Source: Acinetobacter lwoffii
Lineage (GTDB): Bacteria; Pseudomonadota; Gammaproteobacteria; Pseudomonadales; Moraxellaceae
Assembly: GCF_019048525.1 (NCBI RefSeq)
Contig: NZ_CP077369.1
Location: forward strand, 1,054,001-1,118,000
DNA length: 64,000 nucleotides
Direction of reading: 5' to 3'
Position numbers and translations under genes: made by a program. The notes beneath the pieces were generated by a model. It worked only from the letters and a program-made list of their open reading frames with translations. It was not told the origin of the DNA and did not search any database. Each line of letters begins with the position of its first letter. Within the stretch, counting starts at the first letter, position 1. This document shows positions 1 to 8,245 of this stretch, in pieces.

Positions 1-2
1 CC

Positions 3-185
3 CGGGTGATTTCCTCGGCAGATTTGCAGGAACAGAATCCTTTAGGTCTGAGCTTGCCTGCCCCGATCTCGAAAAAACTGAACCGCTGGGCAGCACAATA
101 TTTTCTGGTTAAATCGGCCGATGCTTTCTCTGAAATGACGAAAAATACTGCAAAAAATATGGCAATGAAGCAGTTAAATACGTAG
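3..185 (+). CDS. C-terminal fragment of an unidentified protein
   Basis: An open frame runs in from the left edge and ends at a TAG at 183-185, giving the last 60 residues of a protein. The piece contains LNRWAAQYFLVKSADAF and ends in KQLNT. It has no obvious signal peptide or membrane helix and I do not recognise the family. Codon use looks like that of the neighbours. It points towards the terminator at 369-394 and converges on hisF. The real start lies outside the window, so nothing can be said about length or function. Confidence 0.5.
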   Translation, partial: RVISSADLQEQNPLGLSLPAPISKKLNRWAAQYFLVKSADAFSEMTKNTAKNMAMKQLNT

Positions 186-271
186 GTCGTGGAATAAGAC
201 AGGGCTTTGTCGTGATTTGTCAATAAAATACGATTGTATTGTCAATATTGTCCTGCGGATTTCACTTATAG

Positions 272-394
272 TTGCTCACGTCGGTGAGCAAAGCCTTATA
301 CTGATGATGTTTCTGGGGGGGATGAGTTCTTTTGAATACCAAGTGCTGTAGTCTTATCTTGGTTTTATAAGGAGTCGAAAGACTCCTTTTTTTT
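272..394 (+). ncRNA. candidate structured small RNA or structured 3' UTR
   Basis: The gap between the left-edge gene and hisF holds three stem-loops in series on the plus strand. The first is a perfect 8-bp stem with a four-base loop (272-279 with 284-291). The second is a weaker pairing of an ACCAAG segment with CTTGGT at about 341-364. The third is an intrinsic terminator (369-394). No open frame with a ribosome binding site is seen here. This is what an independent sRNA of about 120 nt would look like, but no convincing promoter could be placed, so a structured 3' UTR of the left-edge gene is equally possible. Confidence 0.3.
369..394 (+). terminator. intrinsic terminator
   Basis: Stem AAGGAGTC / GACTCCTT with a GAAA tetraloop, followed by a run of T residues. 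It ends plus-strand transcription from the left-edge gene or the candidate small RNA. Confidence 0.85.
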
Positions 395-429
395 GTCCCG
401 TATTTGCTGTGTTGTTTTATTTAAGGCAT

Positions 430-459
430 AAAAAAAGAGTGTTTATAAAAACACTCTTT
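430..459 (-). terminator. intrinsic terminator of hisF
   Basis: An 11-bp stem (434-444 with 449-459) around an ATAA loop. On the minus strand it is followed by a T run, just past the hisF stop codon. Confidence 0.8.
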
Positions 460-483
460 AATTAAATCATCATCTAAAACGGC

Positions 484-1242
484 TTAAAGGCGCATTTCAA
501 TACCTTGGGCTGCCATATAGGCTTTGGCTTCCGGAATGGTGTGCTGGCCAAAATGGAAAATTGAAGCTGCCAGTACTGCATCAGCACCACCATGGATAAT
601 GCCGTCCGCCAAATGCTGTAAATTACCCACACCACCAGAAGCAATCGTCGGTACCGTGACGCGGTCATTGATGGCACGCATCAGGGCAATGTCGTAACCG
701 GCTTTGGTGCCATCGGCATCCATCGAAGTAATCAGTAATTCACCTGCGCCGAAGTCAGCCATTTTCACAGCCCATTCAATCGCATCAATCCCGGTTTCTT
801 TACGGCCACCGTGGGTGAAAATTTCCCATTTGTGGTCGCCAGTTTTTTTGGCATCAATTGCAACAACGATACACTGTGCGCCAAAGCGTTGAGACGCTTC
901 CTGCACAAACTCGGGATTATAAATCGCAGCCGAGTTGATGCTGACTTTGTCTGCACCGGCATTGAGTAATAGACGGATATCTTCGACTTTACGTACACCG
1001 CCACCGACAGTCAGAGGTACAAAAACCGATTCAGCCATGCGTTCTACTGTGCGGTAAGTCGTGTCGCGTCCATGATGTGTAGCGGTAATATCAAGGAAAG
1101 TAATTTCATCGGCACCTTGTTCATTATAACGGCGCGCCACTTCGACCGGGTCACCCGCATCACGAATATCAAGGAACTGGACACCCTTGACCACGCGGCC
1201 GTTATCCACGTCCAGACAAGGAATAATACGTTTAGCTAGCAT
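484..1242 (-). CDS. hisF: imidazole glycerol phosphate synthase, cyclase subunit HisF
   Basis: HisF condenses PRFAR with ammonia delivered by HisH to give imidazole glycerol phosphate and AICAR, in histidine synthesis in the cytoplasm. The 252-residue protein is a full-length (beta/alpha)8 barrel starting [20 protein letters not shown]. The two catalytic aspartates are present at D11 (CLDVD) and D130 (VVAIDAKK), with phosphate-binding glycine loops near residues 80-83 and late in the protein. The frame continues upstream to a TTG at 1254, but the ATG at 1242 matches the family start and has a GGAA stretch in front. Its partner hisH lies about 6 kb away on the same strand, separated by other genes. 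A terminator follows directly. Confidence 0.97.
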   Translation of the reverse strand: MLAKRIIPCLDVDNGRVVKGVQFLDIRDAGDPVEVARRYNEQGADEITFLDITATHHGRDTTYRTVERMAESVFVPLTVGGGVRKVEDIRLLLNAGADKVSINSAAIYNPEFVQEASQRFGAQCIVVAIDAKKTGDHKWEIFTHGGRKETGIDAIEWAVKMADFGAGELLITSMDADGTKAGYDIALMRAINDRVTVPTIASGGVGNLQHLADGIIHGGADAVLAASIFHFGQHTIPEAKAYMAAQGIEMRL

Positions 1243-1355
1243 AAATTTTTCCAATTATTACAGCCGATTATGAAACTCACCCACGCAAGCGCTACACCTT
1301 GGCAGATGGAAACGGTATTCTAGCAAAATTATGTAAGTTTTTTCGCAGGTTTTCT

Positions 1356-2303
1356 ATGTCGGTTTATACCACTTTGACTTTAAAGGAAGTTCAGGATTTT
1401 GCAGCGCCTTATGGTTTAAAGGCGATTGATCTGATTCCCATTCAAGGCGGTATTCAAAATACCAACTATTTTTTAGTCTGCGAAGATCAGCAATATGTGT
1501 TGACGGTGTTTGAAGATATGGATGAGCAGGCGGCAGGTGAACTGGTTCCTGTGCTGGAACATCTGGGTCGGGCCGGGTTGGCCGTTCCCGTGCCTTTGTC
1601 GCATTCAGGCAAGGCCATTCACAGCATTAAAGATAAACCGGCACAGATTGCACCACGCCTGATGGGTGAACATCCGATGCCATCTACCATCGCGCAAGTT
1701 GAAGCGATTGCTGTGGCTCAGGCGAAAATGCATGTGGCTCTCAAAGACTTTAACCTGCAACGTAATTTCGTCCGTGATCATGCATATTGGCTAGCCGTTT
1801 CTCAAGAGATCAAACCGAGCTTGAGTCCGGCAGATAAAGTCTTGCTCGGCAAATTATTAGGTTTATATGAGGCGTTGACGGCGGTATATCCAGACCGTCC
1901 ACGCGGTTTCATTCATTCAGATCTGTTCCGTGACAATACCTTATTTGAAGGCGATCAGCTGAATGGTATTCTGGATTTTTATGAGCTAAATAAAGATGAA
2001 TGGCTGTTTGATATTGCTATTACGTTAAATGACTTCTGTACCGAATATCCTGACGTGGTCTTGAACGAAGAAAAAGCGATTGCCTTTTTAAATGCCTATG
2101 AAATGATTCGTCCTTTAACCAGTGATGAACGCGCTTGTCTGGAATTGTATCTGGCTATGGCAGCAGGACGGTTCTGGATGATGCGCCTGCAGGTGGCTCA
2201 GCGTAATGCAGCATTAGGCCGGACCGGCGAAGATATTTTGCAAAAAAATCCGGACGAAATGCGTAATATGCTAATTGAACGCTTAAAATTCGTCACCGCT
2301 TAA
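1356..2303 (+). CDS. thrB: homoserine kinase, APH-fold type (ThrB)
   Basis: This is probably the phosphotransferase-fold homoserine kinase found in Pseudomonas and Acinetobacter, which makes O-phosphohomoserine for threonine synthesis. The 315-residue protein has the catalytic loop IHSDLFRDN (H187, D189, N194) and the metal-binding LDFYE (D207), and opens with the typical MSVYTTLTLKEV. The frame extends 57 bases further up, but the ATG at 1356 has an AGG just upstream and agrees with the family. It is divergent from hisF and followed after 27 nt by the cold-shock/DUF1294 gene, with which it may be co-transcribed. Other APH-like small-molecule kinases are a less likely reading. Confidence 0.88.
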   Translation: MSVYTTLTLKEVQDFAAPYGLKAIDLIPIQGGIQNTNYFLVCEDQQYVLTVFEDMDEQAAGELVPVLEHLGRAGLAVPVPLSHSGKAIHSIKDKPAQIAPRLMGEHPMPSTIAQVEAIAVAQAKMHVALKDFNLQRNFVRDHAYWLAVSQEIKPSLSPADKVLLGKLLGLYEALTAVYPDRPRGFIHSDLFRDNTLFEGDQLNGILDFYELNKDEWLFDIAITLNDFCTEYPDVVLNEEKAIAFLNAYEMIRPLTSDERACLELYLAMAAGRFWMMRLQVAQRNAALGRTGEDILQKNPDEMRNMLIERLKFVTA

Positions 2304-2330
2304 ACAAACAGATTAAAAAGGATAGGGGAT

Positions 2331-2957
2331 ATGCGCGATCAGGGACGTTTGGTGGAATGGTTTGATGATCAGGGTTATGGTTTTATCCAGCCTAGTGATC
2401 CGGCCAAAGATCGCGTATTTCTGCATATCAAGGACTTTGCCAAGCCTGACCCACGTCCAATCGTGGGCTGTGCGCTGGATTATCTGGTGATTCTGGATAA
2501 ACGCGGCCGTTATCGTGCGCAGCAGGTGATGTACCTGAAAGCAGTACAAGCCAAAAGTCTGCAAGCAAAATTCAAACCCTCCAAGCCACAGCAGACACAG
2601 AAATTACAGCCGATGCAGATTGCCTGTGTGGCCTATATTCTTTTACTGGTGGCTTTGACCTTGGGTGGTTTACTGAGTGGACTGGTGTTGTTGCTGGTCA
2701 GCCTGATGAATGCGCTCAGCTACTGGCTTTATGCCCAAGACAAAGAAGCAGCCCAGTTGGGCAACCGTCGTATTCCGGAAAATACTCTGCATCTGGTGGC
2801 TTTCTTGGGCGGCTGGCCAGCAGCATGGTTGGCACAGCAGAAATTACGGCATAAAACACAAAAACAACCTTTCCGGCAGATATATTTTTGTACCATAGCC
2901 TTTAACATCATTTTGATTCTATGGCTGATTTCCCCGTTGAATAGTTTAAATATCTAG
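2331..2957 (+). CDS. cold-shock-domain / DUF1294 membrane protein
   Basis: A 208-residue two-part protein. Residues 1-70 resemble a cold-shock nucleic-acid-binding domain (GRLVEWFDDQGYGFIQP, then VFLHIKDF). A basic, Gln-rich linker leads to hydrophobic segments at about 97-120 and 185-205 and a DUF1294 region containing NRRIPENTLHLVAFLGGWP. This fusion is a known architecture whose function is unknown; a membrane-tethered RNA or DNA binder is an inference. A strong purine-rich ribosome binding site (AAAGGATAGGGGAT) sits before the ATG. It lies between thrB and a small membrane protein on the same strand. Confidence 0.8.
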   Translation: MRDQGRLVEWFDDQGYGFIQPSDPAKDRVFLHIKDFAKPDPRPIVGCALDYLVILDKRGRYRAQQVMYLKAVQAKSLQAKFKPSKPQQTQKLQPMQIACVAYILLLVALTLGGLLSGLVLLLVSLMNALSYWLYAQDKEAAQLGNRRIPENTLHLVAFLGGWPAAWLAQQKLRHKTQKQPFRQIYFCTIAFNIILILWLISPLNSLNI

Positions 2958-2977
2958 GGGAAGTACCAGGAGGGGAC

Positions 2978-3373
2978 GTGAACTATTCCATTGATAAAGA
3001 CTCAAACCGCACACTGACTTTTGCACTGTACATTTTATATATTATGGCCATTTTTAGTGCTGGCCTGCTGGCTGTCGTGGCGTTGATCATTAACTATGTG
3101 AAACGGCGCGATGTGCGCGGTTCCATCTTTGAAAGCCATTTTACCTGGCAGATCCGCAGTTTCTGGTGGTATCTGTTCTGGAATATCGTCGCCTTTATTC
3201 CATTTTTCTTTTTGTTCTTTACCGGTGAAGATCCTAACCTGTTTGCAGGGGTCGCATTTGGTGCATCCGCGTTCTGTTTAGTGGTGGTGGTTTTGGCCTG
3301 GATCTGGATTGTGTATCGGGCGATTCGCGGCATCATGCGCTTAAATGACAATAGACCGATGTATAGCAAATAA
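2978..3373 (+). CDS. small membrane protein, DUF4870-like
   Basis: A 131-residue protein with three to four hydrophobic stretches (about 12-40, 61-80, 88-112) and a conserved-looking soluble piece RGSIFESHFTWQIRSFWW. The arrangement resembles the DUF4870/Tic20-like family of small multi-spanning proteins of unknown role, but I cannot confirm membership. The start is a GTG at 2978, supported by a very good AGGAGGGG ribosome binding site; no ATG fits as well. It starts 20 nt after the DUF1294 gene and is probably in the same transcript. A hairpin at 3398-3425 separates it from the convergent EamA gene. Confidence 0.75.
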   Translation: MNYSIDKDSNRTLTFALYILYIMAIFSAGLLAVVALIINYVKRRDVRGSIFESHFTWQIRSFWWYLFWNIVAFIPFFFLFFTGEDPNLFAGVAFGASAFCLVVVVLAWIWIVYRAIRGIMRLNDNRPMYSK

Positions 3374-3397
3374 TTTTAGCCGTATTTCCCTAGAGAA

Positions 3398-3425
3398 AAA
3401 AATCCCTCTTTTTTAAGGGGGATTT
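3398..3425. terminator. hairpin between convergent genes
   Basis: An inverted repeat (AAATCCC with GGGATTT) around a T-rich loop sits between the small membrane protein and the EamA gene. It may terminate both strands. Its sequence resembles the C-rich/G-rich palindrome seen between rpoB and rpoC, so it may be a decayed copy of that repeat. Confidence 0.5.
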
Positions 3426-3432
3426 AGCGGAA

Positions 3433-4362
3433 TTAAGAAAGATCTTGCTTTAATTCTTCTGTGGGTTCTTTTCTTAAAAACTTTGGTTTCCATTCACTGG
3501 CAATCACGCCAAGCACCACCATCAATCCACCGACTAGCGCGAGTGCAGGTAGCCGTTCTCCGGCCAGACGGCCAAACAGGGCTGCCCATACCGGTTCGCC
3601 GGCATAGATAATTGCTGCCTGTGATGGATCGACCATGCGCTGCGCCCAGTTCATCACCAGTTGGATCAAGGCACTGGCAATGCCTAAACCGACTAAAATT
3701 CCTGCCAGATGCCAGTGAAATCCAGGTAACTGAGATTCACCTAAAACAGGTGCGATCATGAAGCAGAACAGGGATGCAAAAATCAGTTGCAGCACCGTGA
3801 CCCGGCGGACATTCACCTGCTCGGCAAAATGGCTGATAAAAATAATCTCCAGTGCAATCGCAATCGAACCGAGCAAAGTCAGGGTTTGCCCGAAACTGAG
3901 CTGAATCGCAGCAAAACCATTTCCTGTCAAAAACACCAGACCGATAAAGGCAAACAGCGCTCCGATCCAGGTCATGACATGCGGTTTTTTACGGAACATG
4001 AGCCAGAGCAGGATCGGAACCAGCGGAACATACAAGGCCGTTAAAAAAGCCGACTCACTGCTGCTGATGGTCTGCAAACCCACAGTTTGGGTGCCGTAGC
4101 CAATGGCGATCATGATGCCAATCACCGCGCCAGCGAACACTTCTTTCAGGTTCATGCCTTTTAGCGACTTCAGTGAAATTAGGGTGACAGCAAGCGCTGC
4201 CGCAGCAAAGCGCAGGCCGACAAACATAATCGGACTGCTAAAATTTAGCCCGTATTGCACAGTAATAAAACTGCCGCCCCAGATAATGGTGATCAGGATC
4301 AGGGCGAGTTGCGGTGCTTTTACCATCCAGCCGGAGTGATTTTTGGAAATAAGTGTAGACAT
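3433..4362 (-). CDS. EamA/DMT-family inner-membrane transporter
   Basis: A 309-residue, strongly hydrophobic protein with about ten predicted helices and two EamA repeats. The first repeat includes ILITIIWGGSFITVQYGL; the second begins near residue 160 and includes the APVLGE and YAGEPVWAALFGRLAGERL segments. This is the drug/metabolite transporter superfamily, which exports amino acids, metabolites or drugs; the substrate cannot be read from sequence. No clear ribosome binding site precedes the ATG at 4362, so an internal start at residue 13 (MVKAPQLALI) is possible. The hisA terminator lies directly upstream, so the gene should have its own promoter. Confidence 0.88.
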   Translation of the reverse strand: MSTLISKNHSGWMVKAPQLALILITIIWGGSFITVQYGLNFSSPIMFVGLRFAAAALAVTLISLKSLKGMNLKEVFAGAVIGIMIAIGYGTQTVGLQTISSSESAFLTALYVPLVPILLWLMFRKKPHVMTWIGALFAFIGLVFLTGNGFAAIQLSFGQTLTLLGSIAIALEIIFISHFAEQVNVRRVTVLQLIFASLFCFMIAPVLGESQLPGFHWHLAGILVGLGIASALIQLVMNWAQRMVDPSQAAIIYAGEPVWAALFGRLAGERLPALALVGGLMVVLGVIASEWKPKFLRKEPTEELKQDLS

Positions 4363-4392
4363 GCCAGGAGATCAGAAAATTAAAAAAATAAA

Positions 4393-4414
4393 AAAGAGGT
4401 CCGAAGACCTCTTT
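4393..4414 (-). terminator. intrinsic terminator of hisA
   Basis: Stem AGAGGTC / GACCTCT around a four-base loop. On the minus strand it is followed by a T-rich run, 15 nt past hisA. Confidence 0.85.
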
Positions 4415-4428
4415 TACAGCAGACTTAA

Positions 4429-5163
4429 TTATAGCGCCTGTTGCTCATCTAGCAATAACTGTGCTTCACGCAAGCTTAATGTACCTTCGTAAATCGCACG
4501 GCCGGTAATTGCACCTAAAATACCCAGTTGATCTTTCAGGTTACGTACATCATCCAGATTGGTCACGCCGCCTGAAGCAATCACAGGCAAACCTGAGTAT
4601 TGTGCCAGATTCACGGTTTGCTCAATATTCACACCCTGCATCATGCCATCACGTGCGATGTCCGTATAGACAATGCTCGACACGCCCGCATCGGCAAAAC
4701 GTTTCGCCAGGTCAGTAGCCTTGACATCAGTCACATTGGCCCAGCCATCTGTTGCCACCATACCATTCATGGCATCAATACCCACAATAATGTGGCCAGC
4801 AAACTTTTGACATGCTTCTTCAACAAATTCAGGATCCTGAACTGCTTTGGTGCCAATAATCACAAAAGAAACACCGGCTTGCAGATAATGCTCGATGGTT
4901 TCCAGAGAACGGATACCCCCACCAATCTGGATCGGCAAATCAGGCTGAGATCGGACAATGGCTTCAACCACTGGCTTATGGATTGGTGTACCTGCGAAAG
5001 CACCGTTTAAATCTACTAAATGCAAGCGGCGAGCGCCTTCATTTACCCAATGCTGTGCTGTTGCGACCGGATCGTCTGAAAATACGGTATCGTCTTCCAT
5101 ACGACCTTGCTTTAAACGGACACATTTGCCATCTTTCAGGTCAATTGCAGGGATGATCAGCAT
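4429..5163 (-). CDS. hisA: phosphoribosyl-formimino-AICAR-phosphate isomerase HisA
   Basis: HisA opens the ribose ring of ProFAR to give PRFAR, the substrate of HisF/HisH. The 244-residue protein is a full-length (beta/alpha)8 barrel with the two catalytic aspartates at D8 (IPAIDLKDG) and D130 (VGIDAMNG), and phosphate loops IGGGIRS and ASGGV. The ATG at 5163 has a strong AAGGAG site eight bases upstream. It stands alone between its terminator and a 318-bp gap, unlike the compact his operons of enteric bacteria. Confidence 0.97.
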   Translation of the reverse strand: MLIIPAIDLKDGKCVRLKQGRMEDDTVFSDDPVATAQHWVNEGARRLHLVDLNGAFAGTPIHKPVVEAIVRSQPDLPIQIGGGIRSLETIEHYLQAGVSFVIIGTKAVQDPEFVEEACQKFAGHIIVGIDAMNGMVATDGWANVTDVKATDLAKRFADAGVSSIVYTDIARDGMMQGVNIEQTVNLAQYSGLPVIASGGVTNLDDVRNLKDQLGILGAITGRAIYEGTLSLREAQLLLDEQQAL

Positions 5164-5323
5164 GCTTTCGCTCCTTGCTTAATCTTTAGAATGAATTTGA
5201 GTGAGTTCATCTTAGCAAATAAAGTCGAATTTTCTAACTCTTAAACGGTATGAATAAAGAAAACCTGTGCGCAGACAGGTAGCAGTGAGGTCATTTATTT
5301 TAATGGATTTAATGATTCGTTTC

Positions 5324-5440
5324 TTAAATAGAGATCAGATTTTCTACAACGGGTTGTGTACTAAGGGGGTCGATAATCGAAGCTGTAAGATCTGCTAAAG
5401 TCACAACCACCTTACCGACCGCGCTCATCATGGCTTTCAT
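5324..5440 (-). CDS. possible 38-residue small protein
   Basis: The 318-bp gap between hisA and the exonuclease gene contains a minus-strand frame from ATG 5440 to TAA 5324. The peptide begins MKAMMSAVGKVVVTLADLTA and continues with SIIDPLSTQPV. Its regular spacing of hydrophobic and polar residues looks more protein-like than chance. No good ribosome binding site is seen, though a start at the internal ATG 5431 has GAAAG nearby. An 18-nt inverted repeat (ACCTGT / ACAGGT) at about 5264-5281 lies downstream. I do not recognise a family. Confidence 0.3.
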   Translation of the reverse strand: MKAMMSAVGKVVVTLADLTASIIDPLSTQPVVENLISI

Positions 5441-5481
5441 GTGTACATGAAGTTGCCAAAACTAGCAGGTCACGCAAGTGC

Positions 5482-6147
5482 TTAAGCCGTCGATGAAGGA
5501 CGGATTCTCAATTTCAATGAAGTATTGGGAATCTCTTTGGGTAAAAGATCCCGCCGCAACAATTCTTCAAATACCAGCACGGGCGCGTAGGCATCTGCGG
5601 CTGCATAATCAATCTGTGCCGGGCTGAGCTTCTTGCTGGCCCAGTTCGAGGTACTAATCCGTTTAGATTTAGGAAAATTTACTTGAAACAACAACGCCAT
5701 GGCATTTTTTAATCCGACCGGATTATTTAAACCAAAAGCTTTAAAACATTTGGACAGTTCAATCACACTATTCAGTTCAATGCCTTTTTTACGGAACAGG
5801 TGCGCATCATTTTTCAGGCCAAAACCGACCTTGATCTGCTCGCGACTGGCAAAAATCGGCGTGAGAAATGTCCAGATCGCCGGACTCATTTGAAATAAAT
5901 AGGCTTTGTCTAAAGTCGCCAGCTGAATCAGGTGTGGCCCAGTCGAGACTTCACCGACTTTAAAGGTGGGCTTGGATTCAGAATCGAAACCCAGGACTGC
6001 ATGGCTTTTTAGTTCCTGTTCAAGAGTATGACAGTGTTCCAGGCGATTAATCACCTGAATCTGTTGCATCGGAAGATTTTGAAATACAGGAAAGGCCTGA
6101 ATTTGTTCTTTGCTTGGTAAAGTGTCCAGCCGCTGTTCCATACGCAT
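5482..6147 (-). CDS. RNase D-like 3'-5' exonuclease domain protein
   Basis: A 221-residue protein of the DEDDy exonuclease fold. All motifs are visible: Exo I FDSES (D55, E57), Exo II GLKNDAHLF (D114) and Exo III IDYAAADAY (Y181, D185). It is much shorter than RNase D and has no HRDC domains, so it is a single-domain nuclease rather than Rnd itself. A role in 3' trimming of structured RNA or in DNA repair would fit the family but is not shown. No ribosome binding site is obvious; the first ATG (6147) and a second two codons later are both possible starts. Confidence 0.82.
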   Translation of the reverse strand: MRMEQRLDTLPSKEQIQAFPVFQNLPMQQIQVINRLEHCHTLEQELKSHAVLGFDSESKPTFKVGEVSTGPHLIQLATLDKAYLFQMSPAIWTFLTPIFASREQIKVGFGLKNDAHLFRKKGIELNSVIELSKCFKAFGLNNPVGLKNAMALLFQVNFPKSKRISTSNWASKKLSPAQIDYAAADAYAPVLVFEELLRRDLLPKEIPNTSLKLRIRPSSTA

Positions 6148-6244
6148 TAATCATGAAATGAATACGTTCAGCTTAATCATTTTCCTAGCGCTAGGCAAAA
6201 ATAAAGCCTATAAAGAATGAGCTTTATGCAAAATTTAAACAGGA

Positions 6245-6778
6245 TTAATCAGTGTGATAGCTACTCTGTTCCATCTGCGCCTGTTGAGCACGCGTCACAT
6301 AGTCTTGATAAGCTGGGATTGCAATCGCGGCTAAAATACCGATTGGAAAAATAAGTACATAAATCAATCCCAACACCTTTTCCCAAGCTTTGGTGGTACG
6401 TCGCGGGCCGTATTGATTGCTTCTGTCATCACCTTTGGCAAAAATCAGATAAAGGATAAAAATCAGATTGAGTAGCGGAACCAAGATCAGCAGCGATAAC
6501 CATCCAGTATGATTGCGGTCATGTAGACGGCGAATAGTAAAAACAAAACTAAAATAAAGCATGACCAAGTAAGCGAGTCCGATGAGAACAGTTGCAACCA
6601 TGGATGAGCCTGCCAAGGCAGAGCTATCCATAAATAGGCCAGGTGAAAAAGCTGCAATGATCCCAATGATGATCAGGAGCGAAAAGGTCATTAGCATGTT
6701 CCAGCCGAGATAAGACAAGCGGCCAAAACGACCATTTGGGCTTAAAGCTGATTCATTGCTTGGATAGTGTGGATTCAT
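6245..6778 (-). CDS. DUF805 membrane protein with a pilin-like C-terminal helix
   Basis: Residues 15-125 form a DUF805 domain (NGRFGRLSYLGWN, TIRRLHDRNHTGW, FAKGDDRSNQYGP) with about four membrane helices. After a short linker, residues 147-165 read GILAAIAIPAYQDYVTRAQ, closely matching the hydrophobic N-terminal helix of type IV pilins but without a prepilin peptidase site. The protein is 177 residues long. The start at 6778 has a CAGGGGA ribosome binding site. Genes on either side belong to unrelated pathways. The function of DUF805 is unknown. Confidence 0.85.
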   Translation of the reverse strand: MNPHYPSNESALSPNGRFGRLSYLGWNMLMTFSLLIIIGIIAAFSPGLFMDSSALAGSSMVATVLIGLAYLVMLYFSFVFTIRRLHDRNHTGWLSLLILVPLLNLIFILYLIFAKGDDRSNQYGPRRTTKAWEKVLGLIYVLIFPIGILAAIAIPAYQDYVTRAQQAQMEQSSYHTD

Positions 6779-6897
6779 TATTGTATTTCCCCTGAGTTTA
6801 ATTATTTTTAAATATAATGAGTTACTTCAACATTATAACAATTTTAATGACTAAAAAATAGTCAGAATCACTAGCAGTGAACTAATCTAAATGAATA

Positions 6898-6924
6898 AAA
6901 AAGCCCGCAATCTGCGAGCTTTTT
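6898..6924 (-). terminator. intrinsic terminator of hisBH
   Basis: Stem AAAAAGC-CGCA / TGCG-GCTTTTT with one mismatch and a three-base loop, 15 nt past hisH on the minus strand and followed by T residues. Confidence 0.8.
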
Positions 6925-6938
6925 AGGCGAAAGGAAAA

Positions 6939-7556
6939 TCAGATTTTCCAGTCCACAAAGTTTTTCAATAACTGTAAACCGGCGGTATGGCTCTTTTCCG
7001 GATGGAACTGAGTGGCAAACAGGTTTTCTTTATGAATTGCAGTACAAAACTCGATGCCATAGGTACAAGTAGCTGCCACCAAGTCTGAATCTTGTGGCTC
7101 TACATAGTAGCTATGTACAAAGTAGAAACGTGCATCCTGTTCGATATTGTTCCACATCGGATGCTCTGGATCAGCCTGATGCACCTGGTTCCAGCCCATA
7201 TGCGGCACTTTTAAGCCCGCCATTTCCGGAAAATGCTTAACCGCACCTTCGAAAATACCCAGTGCATCGGTACCACCATTCTCTTCAGAATGTTGCATCA
7301 AGGCTTGCATACCGACACAAATAGCCAGTACCGGCTTGTTAAACACGGCATTGCGTACCACTTCATCAATGCCGGCTTCGTGCATGCCTTGCATGCAGTC
7401 ACGCATGGCACCTACACCCGGAAAGACAATCTTGTCTGCCTGAGCAATCAGTTTTGGATCATTGGTGACATCCACTGTGGCACCGACATGTTCTAACGCT
7501 TTTGCCGCAGAGTGCAAATTTCCCATGCCATAATCAAGAAGGGCAATACGGGTCAT
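6939..7556 (-). CDS. hisH: imidazole glycerol phosphate synthase, glutaminase subunit HisH
   Basis: HisH hydrolyses glutamine and channels the ammonia to HisF. The 205-residue class I glutamine amidotransferase has the full catalytic triad: C80 in LAICVGMQ, and H185 and E187 in QFHPEKSH. It also opens with the typical [14 protein letters not shown]. Its ATG overlaps the hisB stop codon by one base (TAATG), indicating translational coupling, so hisB and hisH form one transcript ending at the hairpin at 6898-6924. Confidence 0.97.
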   Translation of the reverse strand: MTRIALLDYGMGNLHSAAKALEHVGATVDVTNDPKLIAQADKIVFPGVGAMRDCMQGMHEAGIDEVVRNAVFNKPVLAICVGMQALMQHSEENGGTDALGIFEGAVKHFPEMAGLKVPHMGWNQVHQADPEHPMWNNIEQDARFYFVHSYYVEPQDSDLVAATCTYGIEFCTAIHKENLFATQFHPEKSHTAGLQLLKNFVDWKI

Positions 7557-8149
7557 TACAGTGTACCTTTGGTTGAAGCTACCGTATTGGCAGCACGTGG
7601 ATCCACTTCACAGGCCATACGCAGCGCACGCGCAAATGCTTTAAATACGCTTTCGATCTGGTGATGGCTGTTTTTGCCTTTCAGGTTGTCGATATGTACC
7701 GTCATCAAGGAATGGTTCACAAAGCCCTGGAAAAATTCAGAGAATAAATCCACATCAAAACGGCCGATCATGGCACGGGTAAATGGAATATCCATAAACA
7801 GACCCGGACGGCCAGACAGATCCACCACGACACGGCTTAAAGACTCATCGAGTGGCGCATAGAAATGACCATAGCGTTTCAGGCCTTTTTTATCACCTAG
7901 TGCTTGCGCGAAAGCCTGACCCAGCGTAATACCGCAGTCTTCCACAGTATGATGGTCATCGATTTCCAAGTCGCCATCACAATGAATATCAATATCAAAC
8001 CGGCCATGACGCTTGATTTGATCAATCATATGATCTAAAAAGGGAATACCCGTGTTTAAGGTGCCTTGACCAGTACCGTCGAGATTCAAACGAACTCGAA
8101 TTTTGGTTTCGTTGGTATTTCTTACCACTTCACTGATACGATCTGTCAT
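7556..8149 (-). CDS. hisB: imidazoleglycerol-phosphate dehydratase HisB
   Basis: HisB dehydrates imidazole glycerol phosphate to imidazole acetol phosphate. The 197-residue protein carries the two metal-binding histidine motifs, [14 protein letters not shown] early and [12 protein letters not shown] late. It is the single-function form without the histidinol-phosphatase domain that is fused in E. coli. A TTG 24 bases further up (8173) is in frame, but the ATG at 8149 has an AGGA eight bases upstream and matches the family start [12 protein letters not shown]. Divergent from the GNAT gene across about 95 bp that should hold both promoters. Confidence 0.96.
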   Translation of the reverse strand: MTDRISEVVRNTNETKIRVRLNLDGTGQGTLNTGIPFLDHMIDQIKRHGRFDIDIHCDGDLEIDDHHTVEDCGITLGQAFAQALGDKKGLKRYGHFYAPLDESLSRVVVDLSGRPGLFMDIPFTRAMIGRFDVDLFSEFFQGFVNHSLMTVHIDNLKGKNSHHQIESVFKAFARALRMACEVDPRAANTVASTKGTL

Positions 8150-8245
8150 AGACACGTTCCTCAAATACGTCAAAATGATTGATGTAGAAAATATTTTCGC
8201 CGTGACGAAGTCACCGCATATTAGATTGCTCAGGAGGGTTTATCA

